A stretch of DNA of 64,000 nucleotides from Allomuricauda sp. CAU 1633 (GTDB lineage: Bacteria > Bacteroidota > Bacteroidia > Flavobacteriales > Flavobacteriaceae). Shown one piece after another: positions 43,187 to 52,945 of the stretch. The stretch is taken from contig NZ_JAFLNE010000002.1 of the NCBI RefSeq assembly GCF_017313225.1, positions 496,001 through 560,000 on the forward strand. The letters are read 5' to 3'. A program made the position numbers and the translations under genes. The notes under the pieces were generated by a model. That model saw nothing but the letters and a program-made list of their open reading frames with translations, was not told the DNA's origin and made no database searches. Numbering within the stretch: position 1 is the first letter of the stretch; every line of letters begins with the position of its first letter.

Positions 43187-43321
43187 TTCATAGTAAGTTA
43201 GGTGCTAAAAATACGATTATTTAGGATGCCAAAAAATGTATTTTGTTAACAGGGAGTGAATAACTGGGGCAATCTGCGTTAAAGAAAGTTAAAGTTATAT
43301 TTATGAGATTGTTATGGGCTG

Positions 43322-45430
43322 TTAATCCATCAAAATATTTAAGATTTCTATAGCAGCATTACTGATTTTGGTTCCTGGCCCAAAAACGGCCACTGCGCCT
43401 TTGTCCAATAAGTGTTTATAATCCTGTTTTGGAATGACGCCACCCACAATGACCATGATGTCTTCCCTGCCTTGCTTTTTTAATTCTTGAACCACCTCGG
43501 GAACCAAGGTTTTATGTCCTCCCGCCAAGGATGAAATTCCTAGAATGTGAACATCGTTTTCTACGGCTTGTTTGGCCACTTCGGAAGGGGTTTGGAACAA
43601 TGGACCGATATCCACATCGAAACCAAGGTCGGCATAGCCTGTAGCGACCACTTTGGCACCACGGTCATGCCCGTCTTGGCCCATTTTGGCCACCATGATG
43701 CGTGGTCTTCTGCCTTCTTGAGCGGCAAATTCATCGGCCATTTTTCGGGCCCTTTCAAAACTTTCGTCGTCTTTGATTTCTTTGGAATACACTCCAGTAA
43801 AGGATTGAATTTTAGCTTTGTAGCGTCCAAAAGCGCTTTCCATGGCATCGCTGATTTCACCCAGGGTAGCACGTGCTTTGGCCGCTTGTACCGCTAAAGC
43901 TAACAAATTTCCACGGTCGGTTTGGTTTTGGGTAGTTTTTTTGGAGGCAATTCGGATGGCATCCAAGGCTTTTTCAACTTCGGATGCATTCCGTGTGGAT
44001 TTAATTTTCTCTAGTCGAGCCATTTGTTGTTGGCGAACTTTTGCATTGTCCACCTCCAAAATTTGAAGCTCATCCTCATTCTCCAATCGATATTTGTTCA
44101 CCCCCACAATCAGATCTTGAGCACTATCAATTCTGGCTTGTTTTTTGGCGGCGGCTTCTTCAATCCGCATTTTGGGAATGCCCTCCTCAATGGCCTTGGT
44201 CATCCCTCCTAATTTTTCAACTTCTTGTATCAATTTCCAAGCCTCTTCTGCGATTTCCTGGGTGAGTTTTTCAACTACGTGGCTTCCGGCCCAAGGGTCA
44301 ACTGTACGAGTGATATGCGTTTCTTGCTGTAAGTAAATTTGGGTATTCCGTGCAATTCGAGCGGAGAAATCTGTAGGCAATGCAATGGCCTCATCCAACG
44401 CATTGGTATGGAGGCTCTGCGTACCGCCAAACGCCGCTGCCATGGCTTCAATAGTAGTTCGGGCCACATTGTTGAAGGGGTCTTGCTCCGTTAAGCTCCA
44501 GCCACTGGTCTGACTATGGGTACGGAGCATGAGCGATTTTTCATTTTTCGGATTGAACTGCTTAACGAGTTTTGCCCAAAGCATCCGACCGGCCCGCATT
44601 TTGGCAATTTCGGTAAAGTGGTTCATTCCAATGCCCCAGAAAAAGGATAGCCGAGGTGCAAATTCATCAATTTTCAGTCCTGCTTTAATTCCGGTTCGGA
44701 TATATTCAATCCCGTCAGCCAAGGTATAGGCCAATTCCATGGCCGCCGGAGCACCTGCTTCGTGCATGTGGTAACCGGATATACTGATACTATTGAATCG
44801 GGGCATATTTTGACTGGTAAACTCAAAAATATCAGCTACGATTTGCATGGAAGGAGTAGGTGGGTAGATGTAGGTGTTTCGCACCATAAACTCCTTTAAA
44901 ATGTCATTTTGAATGGTCCCTGAGAGTTGTTCCATGGATACGCCCTGTTCTTCAGCGGCCACAATGTAAAAAGCCATAATAGGAATCACCGCCCCGTTCA
45001 TGGTCATAGAGACGGACATGTGGTCTAAAGGAATGCCATCGAACAGAATTTTCATATCCTCAACCGAATCAATGGCTACTCCAGCTTTGCCTACATCACC
45101 AACAACACGTTCATTGTCAGAATCATAGCCACGATGCGTAGGAAGGTCAAACGCTACGGAAAGGCCCTTTTGGCCTGCCTCCAAATTTCTTCGGTAGAAG
45201 GCATTGCTTTCCTCGGCCGTGGAAAATCCTGCATATTGTCGGATGGTCCAAGGTCTTCGAACATACATGGTGGAGTAGGGGCCGCGTAGGAAAGGTGGAA
45301 TGCCCGCAGCAAAATCTGAATGAGGAAAGTTATGAGTTATGAGTTTTGAGTTATGAGTACTATCCGACTCTGAACCCTGAACTCTGAACTCTGAACTCAA
45401 CTTCAACTGTTGAAGGTCTTTTCTACTCAT
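43322..45430 (-). CDS. scpA: Methylmalonyl-CoA mutase, large (B12-binding) subunit
   Basis: B12-dependent mutase that interconverts (R)-methylmalonyl-CoA and succinyl-CoA, 702 aa. The N-terminal barrel begins [27 protein letters not shown] in parts. The cobalamin domain (about 575-700) has the DxHxxG motif in [21 protein letters not shown] and SSLAGGH. The first 35 residues are unusual: [23 protein letters not shown] is encoded by tandem repeats, while conserved sequence resumes at [12 protein letters not shown]. It overlaps the small-subunit gene by 8 bp. The carboxylase that makes its substrate is encoded nearby. Confidence 0.96.
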   Translation of the reverse strand: MSRKDLQQLKLSSEFRVQGSESDSTHNSKLITHNFPHSDFAAGIPPFLRGPYSTMYVRRPWTIRQYAGFSTAEESNAFYRRNLEAGQKGLSVAFDLPTHRGYDSDNERVVGDVGKAGVAIDSVEDMKILFDGIPLDHMSVSMTMNGAVIPIMAFYIVAAEEQGVSMEQLSGTIQNDILKEFMVRNTYIYPPTPSMQIVADIFEFTSQNMPRFNSISISGYHMHEAGAPAAMELAYTLADGIEYIRTGIKAGLKIDEFAPRLSFFWGIGMNHFTEIAKMRAGRMLWAKLVKQFNPKNEKSLMLRTHSQTSGWSLTEQDPFNNVARTTIEAMAAAFGGTQSLHTNALDEAIALPTDFSARIARNTQIYLQQETHITRTVDPWAGSHVVEKLTQEIAEEAWKLIQEVEKLGGMTKAIEEGIPKMRIEEAAAKKQARIDSAQDLIVGVNKYRLENEDELQILEVDNAKVRQQQMARLEKIKSTRNASEVEKALDAIRIASKKTTQNQTDRGNLLALAVQAAKARATLGEISDAMESAFGRYKAKIQSFTGVYSKEIKDDESFERARKMADEFAAQEGRRPRIMVAKMGQDGHDRGAKVVATGYADLGFDVDIGPLFQTPSEVAKQAVENDVHILGISSLAGGHKTLVPEVVQELKKQGREDIMVIVGGVIPKQDYKHLLDKGAVAVFGPGTKISNAAIEILNILMD
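45329..45407. repeat. Tandem repeats inside scpA 5' end
   Basis: Two short tandem arrays lie within the coding sequence: copies of GTTATGAG/GTTTTGAG (45329-45358) and of the 7-mer TGAACTC with variants (45371-45399), as read on the plus strand. They are translated as residues 12-34 of the mutase. They have the look of intergenic simple repeats common in Flavobacteriia. Confidence 0.7.
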
Positions 45431-46820
45431 CGTTCAATCTTTTTTGTTCCACGGTTTCCGCCAATCGTTTTTCAATCATGGGTTCTATCAGGGTTTTTCT
45501 GGGCTGGGTCTTTACGAAAGGGTACAGCTCCAGATTTTCCTTCATGCAATCCTGTTTGTTTTGGAATTTGTTGGTCCCGACCAAAACCAATTGGGCTTCA
45601 TCAAACAACTGTTGTTCCTTGGCAGCACTTTCCTTTATTTTTTGCAGGATGGTTCCTTTTTTCAAAGCATCCAAAAAACCACCTGATTTCTCAATTTGTT
45701 TGAAAAGCACGAGTGCTTTTTCAGCCAATTGCTGTGTTAACGATTCAATATAATAGGCTCCTTCGGAAATTTGGGAAGCTTCTTCAAAATAGCTTTCCTC
45801 CTTCAAAAGCAACAATTGATTTCGTGCAATACGCTCCCCGAATTCATTGTCCTTGTGATAGATGGCATCGTAGGGAAGATTGCAAACGGTATCGGCCCCG
45901 CCTAAAACGGCAGACATACTTTCTGAAGTGGTACGTAGTAGATTTACATTATAATCGTACACCGTTTTATTTCGTTTGGAAGGCATGGCAATGATATGGC
46001 AATCATTGTTAATTCCATATTCAGAAGCCAGACTCTTCCACAGCCAACGCAGCGCCCGCAGTTTTGCTATTTCAAAGAAATAGTTTCCGCCAACGGCTAC
46101 TTTAAAGGTGATTGGAAAGTGTCCCTCGACTGCGCTCGGGATGACATTGCTGAAATGATTCAAATATTCATTGGTATGGGCCAATCCATAGGCCAATTGC
46201 TGGATATTATTGGCTCCCGCATTCTGGTAGAGTGAAGTATCGATACCAATGGAACTGACCCTCTCCTTCTTTGAAGTGACGGCATAGATTTCTTCTAAAA
46301 TAGCGTGGTCTTTCCCCATGTTTTGGCACCAATTTCCACTTCGGGCAAGATTTCCAATAAGATCTATATTCAGGTGAACTTGGGTTTTTTTGTCCCCAAG
46401 ATATGCCATGAGTTTTTTGACAGGCTCTACACCCAAAAACTGAAAATTGAAATGAAGCGGTGTGGTTTCCAAATCAATTCCATTCAGTAAGGTAACAAAG
46501 TCAATGTTCTCATTTGGGATAGTGAAAACCAAACTCTCCACTCCTTTTTTTAGAATATCCAAGGCTTTTGCGTTAGCTTTCCCTACATCACCGGAATAAA
46601 TGGTCTGCGCAATCCTCCAGCCATGGCCTTTAGGAAGATTGAAGGTTTTTAGACCTCCCAAATCCTCAGCATGGTAAAACGGTTTAACATTGATGCCCTC
46701 CAAGGATTCCCAAACCAAGGTGTCATTGTAATCTGCACCTTTTAGGTCAAATTGAATCTTTTGTTTCCACTGTTTGGCGGAAACTGGTGGGAACTCATCA
46801 AACAAACCGACATTACTCAT
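45423..46820 (-). CDS. mutA: Methylmalonyl-CoA mutase, small subunit
   Basis: Small subunit of the heterodimeric mutase, 465 aa. It shares the barrel part with the large subunit ([29 protein letters not shown] in parts, [42 protein letters not shown]) but lacks the DxHxxG cobalamin domain, as expected. Near residue 230 it reads [18 protein letters not shown], where a 28-bp palindromic repeat has been absorbed in frame. It overlaps the scpA start and the DivIC-like gene end by 8 bp each. Confidence 0.95.
   Translation of the reverse strand: MSNVGLFDEFPPVSAKQWKQKIQFDLKGADYNDTLVWESLEGINVKPFYHAEDLGGLKTFNLPKGHGWRIAQTIYSGDVGKANAKALDILKKGVESLVFTIPNENIDFVTLLNGIDLETTPLHFNFQFLGVEPVKKLMAYLGDKKTQVHLNIDLIGNLARSGNWCQNMGKDHAILEEIYAVTSKKERVSSIGIDTSLYQNAGANNIQQLAYGLAHTNEYLNHFSNVIPSAVEGHFPITFKVAVGGNYFFEIAKLRALRWLWKSLASEYGINNDCHIIAMPSKRNKTVYDYNVNLLRTTSESMSAVLGGADTVCNLPYDAIYHKDNEFGERIARNQLLLLKEESYFEEASQISEGAYYIESLTQQLAEKALVLFKQIEKSGGFLDALKKGTILQKIKESAAKEQQLFDEAQLVLVGTNKFQNKQDCMKENLELYPFVKTQPRKTLIEPMIEKRLAETVEQKRLNDE
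46120..46147. repeat. Intergenic-type repeat inside mutA
   Basis: TGTCCCTCGACTGCGCTCGG plus GATGACAT lies within the coding sequence and is translated on the minus strand as VIPSAVEGH. From memory, the sequence matches a widespread Bacteroidota repeat normally found between genes. Confidence 0.6.
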
Positions 46821-47145
46821 CTTCCTTGTTTTTTAAGCTGTCTTCGTATTCAATCAGGAAAATTTCTTCACCTTCTTTTTTCATGTAGTATTTTTCCCGG
46901 GCGAACTTTTCAAGCTCTTCTTTATCCGATAAGGTTTCCAGTACCTTCTTGTCCTTTTCAATCTCGCCCTTCAAAAATTCTTTCTGTTCCTCCAGTTTTT
47001 TGATTTCCCTGCGGAGCTCCAAATGGATGAGCATGGAATTCGTATCAAAAAAAGCCATCCAAATCACAAAAATGGTCAATACCAAAATGTACATATTGGT
47101 CATGATTTTGAACCATTTTTTCTTTCGCAATTCCTTCAGCCCCAT
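46813..47145 (-). CDS. DivIC/FtsB-like septum protein
   Basis: A 110-aa bitopic membrane protein of the septum-formation initiator family. A basic start (LKELRKKKWFKI), one membrane helix (NMYILVLTIFVIWMAFF), then a coiled coil (LELRREIKKLEEQKEFLKGEIEKD) and the family box EKFAREKYYMKKEGEEIFLI. It should act in the cell-division complex with FtsL and FtsQ-type proteins. It is 2 bp after uridine kinase and overlaps mutA by 8 bp, so it lies within the metabolic run. Confidence 0.9.
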   Translation of the reverse strand: MGLKELRKKKWFKIMTNMYILVLTIFVIWMAFFDTNSMLIHLELRREIKKLEEQKEFLKGEIEKDKKVLETLSDKEELEKFAREKYYMKKEGEEIFLIEYEDSLKNKEDE

Positions 47146-47147
47146 CC

Positions 47148-47756
47148 CTACACCAATTTATTGTTGATAATGGTCCTAACCATATCCACTGCAACCGTGT
47201 TATAGTGGTTATTGGGGATGATGATGTCTGCAAATTCCTTGGACGGTTCAATGAACTGCTGATGCATGGGTTTTACCGCGGTCTGGTAGCGCGTCAATAC
47301 TTTTTCAAGGTCATGGCCCCGTTCGCGAATATCCCGTTGCAACCTCCGTATCAATCGTTCATCCGAATCCGCATGCACGTATATTTTAATATCGAACATA
47401 TCCCGTAACTGTGGATTGCTCAACACCAAAATGCCCTCCACGATCATTACCTTTCTGGGAGGCGTGGAAAGGGTTTCGTCCAAGCGGGTTTCTTCCACAA
47501 AGGAGTAGACGGGAATGTCCACCGTTTTCCCCTGCCGTAATTCTTCCAAATGCGAAATCATAAGGTCAAAATCTATGGAATTGGGATGGTCAAAATTGAT
47601 TTTTCCCCGTTCCTCCCTGGTCAAATGTGAAAGATCATTGTAATAGGAATCTTGGGAGATCACGCCTACTTCGTTCTCCGGCAATTGGTCCACAATTTGG
47701 TTGACAACCGTGGTTTTTCCACATCCTGTGCCCCCCGCTATCCCTAGGATCAGCAT
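47148..47756 (-). CDS. udk: Uridine kinase
   Basis: Udk, 202 aa from the ATG with first base 47756; the open frame to 47810 adds 18 residues that the family lacks. It phosphorylates uridine and cytidine in pyrimidine salvage. P-loop LGIAGGTGCGKTTVVNQI begins at residue 3, with HPNSIDFDLMISHLEELRQG and IVEGILVLSNPQLRDMFDIKI in parts, and YVHADSDERLIRRLQRDIRERG. It is first in a run with the DivIC-like gene and both mutase subunits. Confidence 0.95.
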   Translation of the reverse strand: MLILGIAGGTGCGKTTVVNQIVDQLPENEVGVISQDSYYNDLSHLTREERGKINFDHPNSIDFDLMISHLEELRQGKTVDIPVYSFVEETRLDETLSTPPRKVMIVEGILVLSNPQLRDMFDIKIYVHADSDERLIRRLQRDIRERGHDLEKVLTRYQTAVKPMHQQFIEPSKEFADIIIPNNHYNTVAVDMVRTIINNKLV

Positions 47757-47889
47757 AGATATTATTTTAATCCCAAAAGTAAGCATTTGATAAGATTTGC
47801 AAGCAACCAATGCTTTTGCATAGGTAGCACTGATTTTCGGTAAAATGAATGACAGTTATCATAAACCTTGAAAGTTAATGGCAGTAGCT

Positions 47890-47920
47890 TTGTGTGGGTT
47901 TGATCTTAATCTTATATTTA
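47890..47920 (+). promoter_or_regulatory. Candidate promoter of the carboxylase unit
   Basis: TTG (47890-47892) and TATATTTA (47913-47920) are 20 bp apart. The -7 box differs from TAnnTTTG at its last base. The ATG follows 12 bp later. Confidence 0.5.
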
Positions 47921-47931
47921 TCTAGTAACCC

Positions 47932-48432
47932 ATGGCAACTTTTTTTATGGATAATTCATATACGGTCAAGGTTGATGGCAATTTTGACTTTCCGCTGTCT
48001 AAGGATGCTATTTCCAAATTGGATATCATCAAATCGAGCAAAGACAGCTTTCATGTGTTAAATGAGAACAACTCCTATCATATTGAGATTCTTTCAAAAG
48101 ACTTCAACAAGGGATTGTATACCATCAGAATCAATGGAAACGAACATGAAGTTTCCATTCAAACACCTTTGGATGACCTTATCCAAAAAATGGGTTTTGC
48201 TACCAATGGTGCCAAGAACGTCGACTCCATTTCAGCTCCCATGCCCGGATTGATTTTGGATATTTCTGTGGAAGAAGGCCAAGAAGTGAAAGAGGATGAG
48301 CAACTCTTGGTGTTGGAAGCCATGAAAATGGAAAATAGTATTACCTCCCCCCGAAATGGTGTCATCAAGAAAATTGCCGTAAATCAGGGTGACGCCGTGG
48401 ACAAAAAACAGCTTTTGATTGAATTTCAATAA
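47932..48432 (+). CDS. Biotin carboxyl carrier protein
   Basis: A 166-aa carrier whose C-terminal biotinyl domain (about 95-166) has the biotinylation motif LEAMKMENS, with Lys132 as the attachment site. The first 90 residues form a separate domain (SYTVKVDGNFDFPLSKDAIS) seen in carrier subunits of propionyl/acyl-CoA carboxylases. It moves carboxybiotin between the biotin carboxylase and carboxyltransferase encoded next. An alternative start at the ATG of 47947 (MDNSYTVK) is possible. Confidence 0.92.
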   Translation: MATFFMDNSYTVKVDGNFDFPLSKDAISKLDIIKSSKDSFHVLNENNSYHIEILSKDFNKGLYTIRINGNEHEVSIQTPLDDLIQKMGFATNGAKNVDSISAPMPGLILDISVEEGQEVKEDEQLLVLEAMKMENSITSPRNGVIKKIAVNQGDAVDKKQLLIEFQ

Positions 48433-48438
48433 AATACC

Positions 48439-49881
48439 ATGAAGAAAATATTGATTGCCAACCGGGGAGAAATAGCGATCCGTGTCATGAGAACCGCAAA
48501 AAAAATGGGTATTCGTACCGTTGCGGTTTTTTCTGAAGTGGACAGAAACGCACCCCACGTACTTTTTGCCGATGAGGCTGTATGCATTGGACCGGCACCT
48601 TCCAACCAATCCTATTTAAAGGGAGACAAAATTATTGAGGTGGCCAAGAAGCTCCATGTGGACGGAATTCATCCTGGCTATGGTTTCCTGAGTGAAAATG
48701 CGGATTTTGCGGAAGCTGTGGAAAAAAATGGACTGACGTTCATCGGACCAAAATCCAAGGCCATACGCATTATGGGAAGCAAATTGGCAGCTAAGGAAGC
48801 CGTGAAAAAATACAAGATTCCCATGGTCCCTGGTATTGACGAAGCCATTACCGATGTGGCCAAAGCCCATGAGATTGCCAACGAGATCGGATATCCTGTG
48901 TTGATCAAAGCTTCGGCAGGCGGCGGTGGAAAGGGTATGCGGATTGTGGAAAAAGAACAGGATCTCGAATCTGGAATGAAACGCGCCATCAGTGAGGCTA
49001 CTTCCGCCTTTGGCGACGGTTCTGTTTTTGTGGAAAAATATGTGACCTCTCCACGGCACATTGAGGTACAGGTGATGGCGGACACTCACGGCAATGTGCT
49101 CCATTTTTTTGAACGGGAATGTAGTATCCAAAGGCGGCATCAAAAAGTAGTGGAGGAGGCACCTTCATCGATTTTAACCCAAGAACTTAGGGACGAAATG
49201 GGCATTGCGGCCACCAAAGTGGCTAAAGCTTGTGATTATGTAGGGGCCGGTACGGTGGAGTTTTTAATGGACGCCGACCATAATTTCTATTTTCTGGAAA
49301 TGAATACACGCTTGCAGGTGGAACACCCCGTTACCGAACTTATAACAGCTGTTGATTTGGTGGAATTGCAGATAAAGGTGGCCCGTGGTGAAGAACTTCC
49401 CATAAAACAAGAAGACTTAAAAATTAATGGACATGCATTGGAGCTACGGGTGTATGCCGAGGATCCCTTGAATGATTTTCTGCCCAGCGTGGGTACTTTG
49501 GAGACTTATCAATTGCCCATTGGAGAGGGCGTTCGGGTGGATAATGGGTTTAGGGAAGGCATGGATATTCCTATTTACTACGATCCCATGTTATCCAAAT
49601 TGATTACCTACGGTAAAACGCGTGAGGAGGCTATGGAGCTGATGTTGGAAGCCATTCAGAATTATAAGGTGAAGGGCGTACAGACTACCTTGTCTTTTGG
49701 AAGCTTTGTTTTTGCGCACGAAGCCTTTCGTTCAGGGAATTTTGACACCCATTTTGTAAAAGACTATTATTCTCCTGAAAAAATACATGAAAAGAATGCC
49801 AAAGAAGCTGAAGTAGCTGCCTTGGTTGCTATGTACCAATATCTTGAGGACAAAAAAAAGATACAAATCCCTATAAATTAA
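48439..49881 (+). CDS. accC: Biotin carboxylase subunit of acyl-CoA carboxylase
   Basis: AccC-type biotin carboxylase, 480 aa. It carboxylates biotin with ATP and bicarbonate. Motifs: [33 protein letters not shown], the ATP-grasp loop [45 protein letters not shown] and ELRVYAED. It is 6 bp after the carrier gene and 5 bp before the carboxyltransferase gene. Given the mutase nearby, it most likely serves propionyl-CoA carboxylation rather than fatty-acid synthesis. Confidence 0.95.
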   Translation: MKKILIANRGEIAIRVMRTAKKMGIRTVAVFSEVDRNAPHVLFADEAVCIGPAPSNQSYLKGDKIIEVAKKLHVDGIHPGYGFLSENADFAEAVEKNGLTFIGPKSKAIRIMGSKLAAKEAVKKYKIPMVPGIDEAITDVAKAHEIANEIGYPVLIKASAGGGGKGMRIVEKEQDLESGMKRAISEATSAFGDGSVFVEKYVTSPRHIEVQVMADTHGNVLHFFERECSIQRRHQKVVEEAPSSILTQELRDEMGIAATKVAKACDYVGAGTVEFLMDADHNFYFLEMNTRLQVEHPVTELITAVDLVELQIKVARGEELPIKQEDLKINGHALELRVYAEDPLNDFLPSVGTLETYQLPIGEGVRVDNGFREGMDIPIYYDPMLSKLITYGKTREEAMELMLEAIQNYKVKGVQTTLSFGSFVFAHEAFRSGNFDTHFVKDYYSPEKIHEKNAKEAEVAALVAMYQYLEDKKKIQIPIN

Positions 49882-49886
49882 ATTCA

Positions 49887-51428
49887 ATGGACCCCAAAAT
49901 AAAAGCACTGGAAGAAAAAATAGCCCAGGCCCGTTTGGGTGGTGGGGAAAAGCGGATAGAAAAACAGCATCAAAAGAAAAAGCTTACCGCAAGAGAACGC
50001 ATTCATTATCTGTTGGACGAAGGTTCTTTTGAGGAAATGGGGATTTTGGTGACCCACCGTACCACCGATTTTGGCATGGATAAAGAAATCTATTACGGAG
50101 ATGGAGTAGTTACTGGATATGGCACCATCAATGGTAGATTGGTCTATGTGTACGCTCAGGATTTTACGGTTTTTGGGGGGGCTTTATCGGAAACCCATGC
50201 CGAAAAAATCTGCAAAGTGATGGATTTGGCCGTGAAAGTAGGAGCACCCATCATTGGATTGAATGATTCTGGTGGTGCTCGGATTCAGGAAGGGGTGAAA
50301 TCCCTTGGCGGTTATGCTGATATTTTTTACCGAAACGTTCAGGCTTCGGGGGTAATCCCACAAATATCCGCAGTGATGGGGCCTTGTGCAGGTGGAGCCG
50401 TATACTCCCCAGCCATGACGGATTTTATCATCATGGTCGAGGAGACCAGCTATATGTTTGTTACTGGGCCCAATGTGGTGAAAACTGTAACCAATGAGGA
50501 GGTGACTTCGGAAGAATTGGGAGGAGCCAGTGCGCATGCCGTTAAATCTGGGGTGGCCCATAAAACGTCTTCCAATGATGCAGCCTGTTTGGATGACATC
50601 AAAAAACTGATGGAGTACTTGCCCCAAAACAACACAGAACTTCCTCCACTTCAGGAATATCAGTTGGGCGAAGAACTTCGAGAAGAATTGTCGAGCATCG
50701 TTCCTGAAAATCCCAACAAACCCTATGACATGCACGATGTTATCAATGGGATAATCGATTCCGAATCGTTCTACGAAATTCATAAAGATTATGCTGAAAA
50801 TATCATTGTAGGTTTTGCTCGATTGGGGGGTAGAAGTATCGGAATAATTGCCAACCAGCCCATGTTTTTGGCAGGAGTTTTGGGGGTGAAAAGCTCCCGA
50901 AAAGCAGCCCGGTTTACTCGTTTTTGTGACGCATTTAATATTCCATTGTTGGTTTTGGTGGATGTACCCGGCTTCTTACCCGGCACCGACCAAGAATGGA
51001 GTGGTATCATCATGCACGGGGCAAAATTATTGTATGCACTGAGCGAAGCCACTGTGCCACGGGTCACTGTCATTACCCGAAAAGCCTACGGCGGTGCTTA
51101 TGATGTGATGAACTCCAAACACATTGGGGCCGATTTTAACTTCGCATGGCCCACAGCGGAAATTGCGGTGATGGGGGCCAAAGGTGCCAGTGAAATTATT
51201 TTCAGACGCGAAATTGCTGCTGCGGATGATTCAGAGGCCAAATTGAAGGAGAAGGAAGCCGAATATGCGGAAAAATTTGCTAATCCTTATCGTGCTGCAC
51301 AACGTGGGTTTATCGATGAGGTGATTTTACCAAAAGAGACCAGACGTAAATTACTCAAGGCTTTTGCCATGTTGGAGAAAAAGCATGTGGAGCCGCCGAA
51401 GCGTAAGCATGGGAATATTCCGTTGTAA
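49887..51428 (+). CDS. Acyl-CoA (propionyl-CoA) carboxylase beta subunit
   Basis: Carboxyltransferase subunit, 513 aa. It has both crotonase-like halves: [70 protein letters not shown], then [33 protein letters not shown] and [16 protein letters not shown]. These match PccB-type enzymes making methylmalonyl-CoA. It ends a three-gene unit, and its product is the substrate (after epimerisation) of the adjacent mutase. Confidence 0.94.
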   Translation: MDPKIKALEEKIAQARLGGGEKRIEKQHQKKKLTARERIHYLLDEGSFEEMGILVTHRTTDFGMDKEIYYGDGVVTGYGTINGRLVYVYAQDFTVFGGALSETHAEKICKVMDLAVKVGAPIIGLNDSGGARIQEGVKSLGGYADIFYRNVQASGVIPQISAVMGPCAGGAVYSPAMTDFIIMVEETSYMFVTGPNVVKTVTNEEVTSEELGGASAHAVKSGVAHKTSSNDAACLDDIKKLMEYLPQNNTELPPLQEYQLGEELREELSSIVPENPNKPYDMHDVINGIIDSESFYEIHKDYAENIIVGFARLGGRSIGIIANQPMFLAGVLGVKSSRKAARFTRFCDAFNIPLLVLVDVPGFLPGTDQEWSGIIMHGAKLLYALSEATVPRVTVITRKAYGGAYDVMNSKHIGADFNFAWPTAEIAVMGAKGASEIIFRREIAAADDSEAKLKEKEAEYAEKFANPYRAAQRGFIDEVILPKETRRKLLKAFAMLEKKHVEPPKRKHGNIPL

Positions 51429-51736
51429 GCTTTCTGTAGCTTCGATTAAAAATGTCATTCTGAACGGAGTGAAGAATCTACTACCTGGGTTAAAGGTGAA
51501 GGGTTTGACACTAATTACACCAATTTCCACTAATATAGCTGCAGATTCTCGCCAAATGCAGAAATGCTTCGCATTATGAATATAATCCTGACCAAGATTG
51601 AGGTCTCGATTGCCTGCCCGTCCGGCAGGCGGGCGCTCGACCTGACATCTGAACTGCTATGTAAGGTATCAAAAACATAACATTAATACTTTCTTAAAAG
51701 CTTCACCATTCCATGGGGTATGTCTAATTTTGCGCC
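51429..51736. repeat. 308-bp intergenic region with several repeats
   Basis: No gene is seen. The DNA holds a repeat TGTCATTCTG-AACGGAGTG-AAGAATCT (51453-51479), a GC-rich hairpin around GCCTGCC-CGTCC-GGCAGGC (51612-51630) within a larger imperfect dyad AGGTC...GACCT (51601-51643), and an AT-rich 3' part. Both repeats look like repeat families found between Bacteroidota genes. A TAATTTTG at 51725-51732 fits a -7 box, but lies only 4 bp ahead of the MFS start codon and has no good TTG partner. Confidence 0.6.
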
Positions 51737-52945
51737 ATGCAAAAAGAAAATCAGAAGCCCAATTTCGAATTTATCGCTTTAATGGCCGCTTTAATGTCTA
51801 TAGTGGCGTTGGCCATTGATGCCATTTTACCCGCAATTTCCAATATCGGTATTGCCATTAACAGCTTGGATTCCACTGATAATCAAATGCTGGTGACCAT
51901 GATTTTCTTGGGGCTCGGTCTGGGTCAGTTGTTCTTTGGCCCACTCTCTGATTGCTATGGAAGAAAGCCCATTGTTTACACAGGTTTTGTGCTGTTCTTG
52001 ATAGGAAGCATTATCTGTTTGTTTGCTCCATCATTAGTGATAATGATTGTTGGAAGAATCCTGCAAGGTATAGGACTTTCTGCCCCAAGAACGATGGCCA
52101 TTTCCATTATTCGGGATACGTATGTTGGGGATTACATGGCCAAGATCATGTCTTTTGTGGTGGCCTTCTTTATTTTGGTGCCGGTAGTGGCACCCGCCAT
52201 TGGAAAAGTCATTATGGATGGATTTGGATGGAAAGCCATTTTTTATGCCCAACTTATCTTTTCACTTATTGTAGCCATCTGGTTTTGGAAAAGACAACCT
52301 GAAACCTTGCATCCCGAGTATAAGATTCCATTTTCAAGCCATGTCTTTGTTGATGGGTTCAAGGAATTTATCAAATATCGGGAGGCGGTCGCCTTCACTA
52401 TCATATCAGGTTTGGTAACGGGGGCTTTTTTGGTCTATCTGAGTTCGGCCCAACACATTTTTGAGGATATCTACAGGATGAAAGACATCTTTCCATACAT
52501 TTTTGCAGGATTGGCCGTTTCCATTGGTCTCTCCACATTTTTAAACGGGACATTGGTAATGCGATTTGGTATGCGGAAATTATCGTGGATGGCCACTATG
52601 GCATTTACCATTATCGGTTTAATGTATACCATTTTCTTCCTGAATGCCCCAAACCCCAGTATTTATGTATTGGTTCCCTTTCTATCAGCACAGTTCTTTT
52701 GTTTGGGCTTTATGTGGGGAAATTTCCGTTCCATTGCCATGGAGCCCATTGGTCATATTGCGGGAATAGGTGCAGCCATCAATGGTTGTGTTTCTACCAT
52801 AGTTGCCATCCCCATAGCCACATTTATCGGCGAGTTTGTGGAACATAGTGTTTGGCCTCTTTTTGTTGGGTTGGGTATTTGTGGCCTGCTATCCCTTGTC
52901 ATTTTTATGATGGTGAAACGGCCTAAACGGTTGGTGACAGCTTAG
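51737..52945 (+). CDS. Bcr/CflA-type multidrug MFS exporter
   Basis: A 402-aa major-facilitator protein with twelve hydrophobic segments, of the 12-helix drug-proton antiporter group. Motifs: LGLGQLFFGPLSDCYGRKPIVYTGF (motif A, in parts), RILQGIGLSAPRTMAISIIRDTY, and PVVAPAIGKVIMDGFGWKAIF. It should export drugs or metabolites. The stop overlaps the end of the convergent anmK gene by 4 bp. It is separated from the carboxylase unit by a repeat-rich spacer, so it is likely an independent transcript. Confidence 0.9.
   Translation: MQKENQKPNFEFIALMAALMSIVALAIDAILPAISNIGIAINSLDSTDNQMLVTMIFLGLGLGQLFFGPLSDCYGRKPIVYTGFVLFLIGSIICLFAPSLVIMIVGRILQGIGLSAPRTMAISIIRDTYVGDYMAKIMSFVVAFFILVPVVAPAIGKVIMDGFGWKAIFYAQLIFSLIVAIWFWKRQPETLHPEYKIPFSSHVFVDGFKEFIKYREAVAFTIISGLVTGAFLVYLSSAQHIFEDIYRMKDIFPYIFAGLAVSIGLSTFLNGTLVMRFGMRKLSWMATMAFTIIGLMYTIFFLNAPNPSIYVLVPFLSAQFFCLGFMWGNFRSIAMEPIGHIAGIGAAINGCVSTIVAIPIATFIGEFVEHSVWPLFVGLGICGLLSLVIFMMVKRPKRLVTA

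Noticed and set aside
42413..43321. A parS centromere site near parAB
   Set aside because: I looked for a GTTTCACGTGAAAC-like palindrome around parAB and did not find one; the real sites are probably elsewhere.
45423..45430. Frameshift between the two mutase subunit genes
   Set aside because: The 8-bp overlap joins two complete subunits of normal size, and only the large one has the B12 domain, as in heterodimeric mutases.
51601..51643. A CRISPR repeat or phage attachment site at the GC-rich hairpin
   Set aside because: There is a single copy with no spacer array, no cas genes, no integrase and no tRNA beside it; it fits an intergenic repeat.
51725..51732. TAATTTTG as a firm promoter of the MFS exporter
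   Set aside because: It matches the -7 pattern, but no TTG lies at the right distance and it would give an almost leaderless message, so it is left as a remark only.
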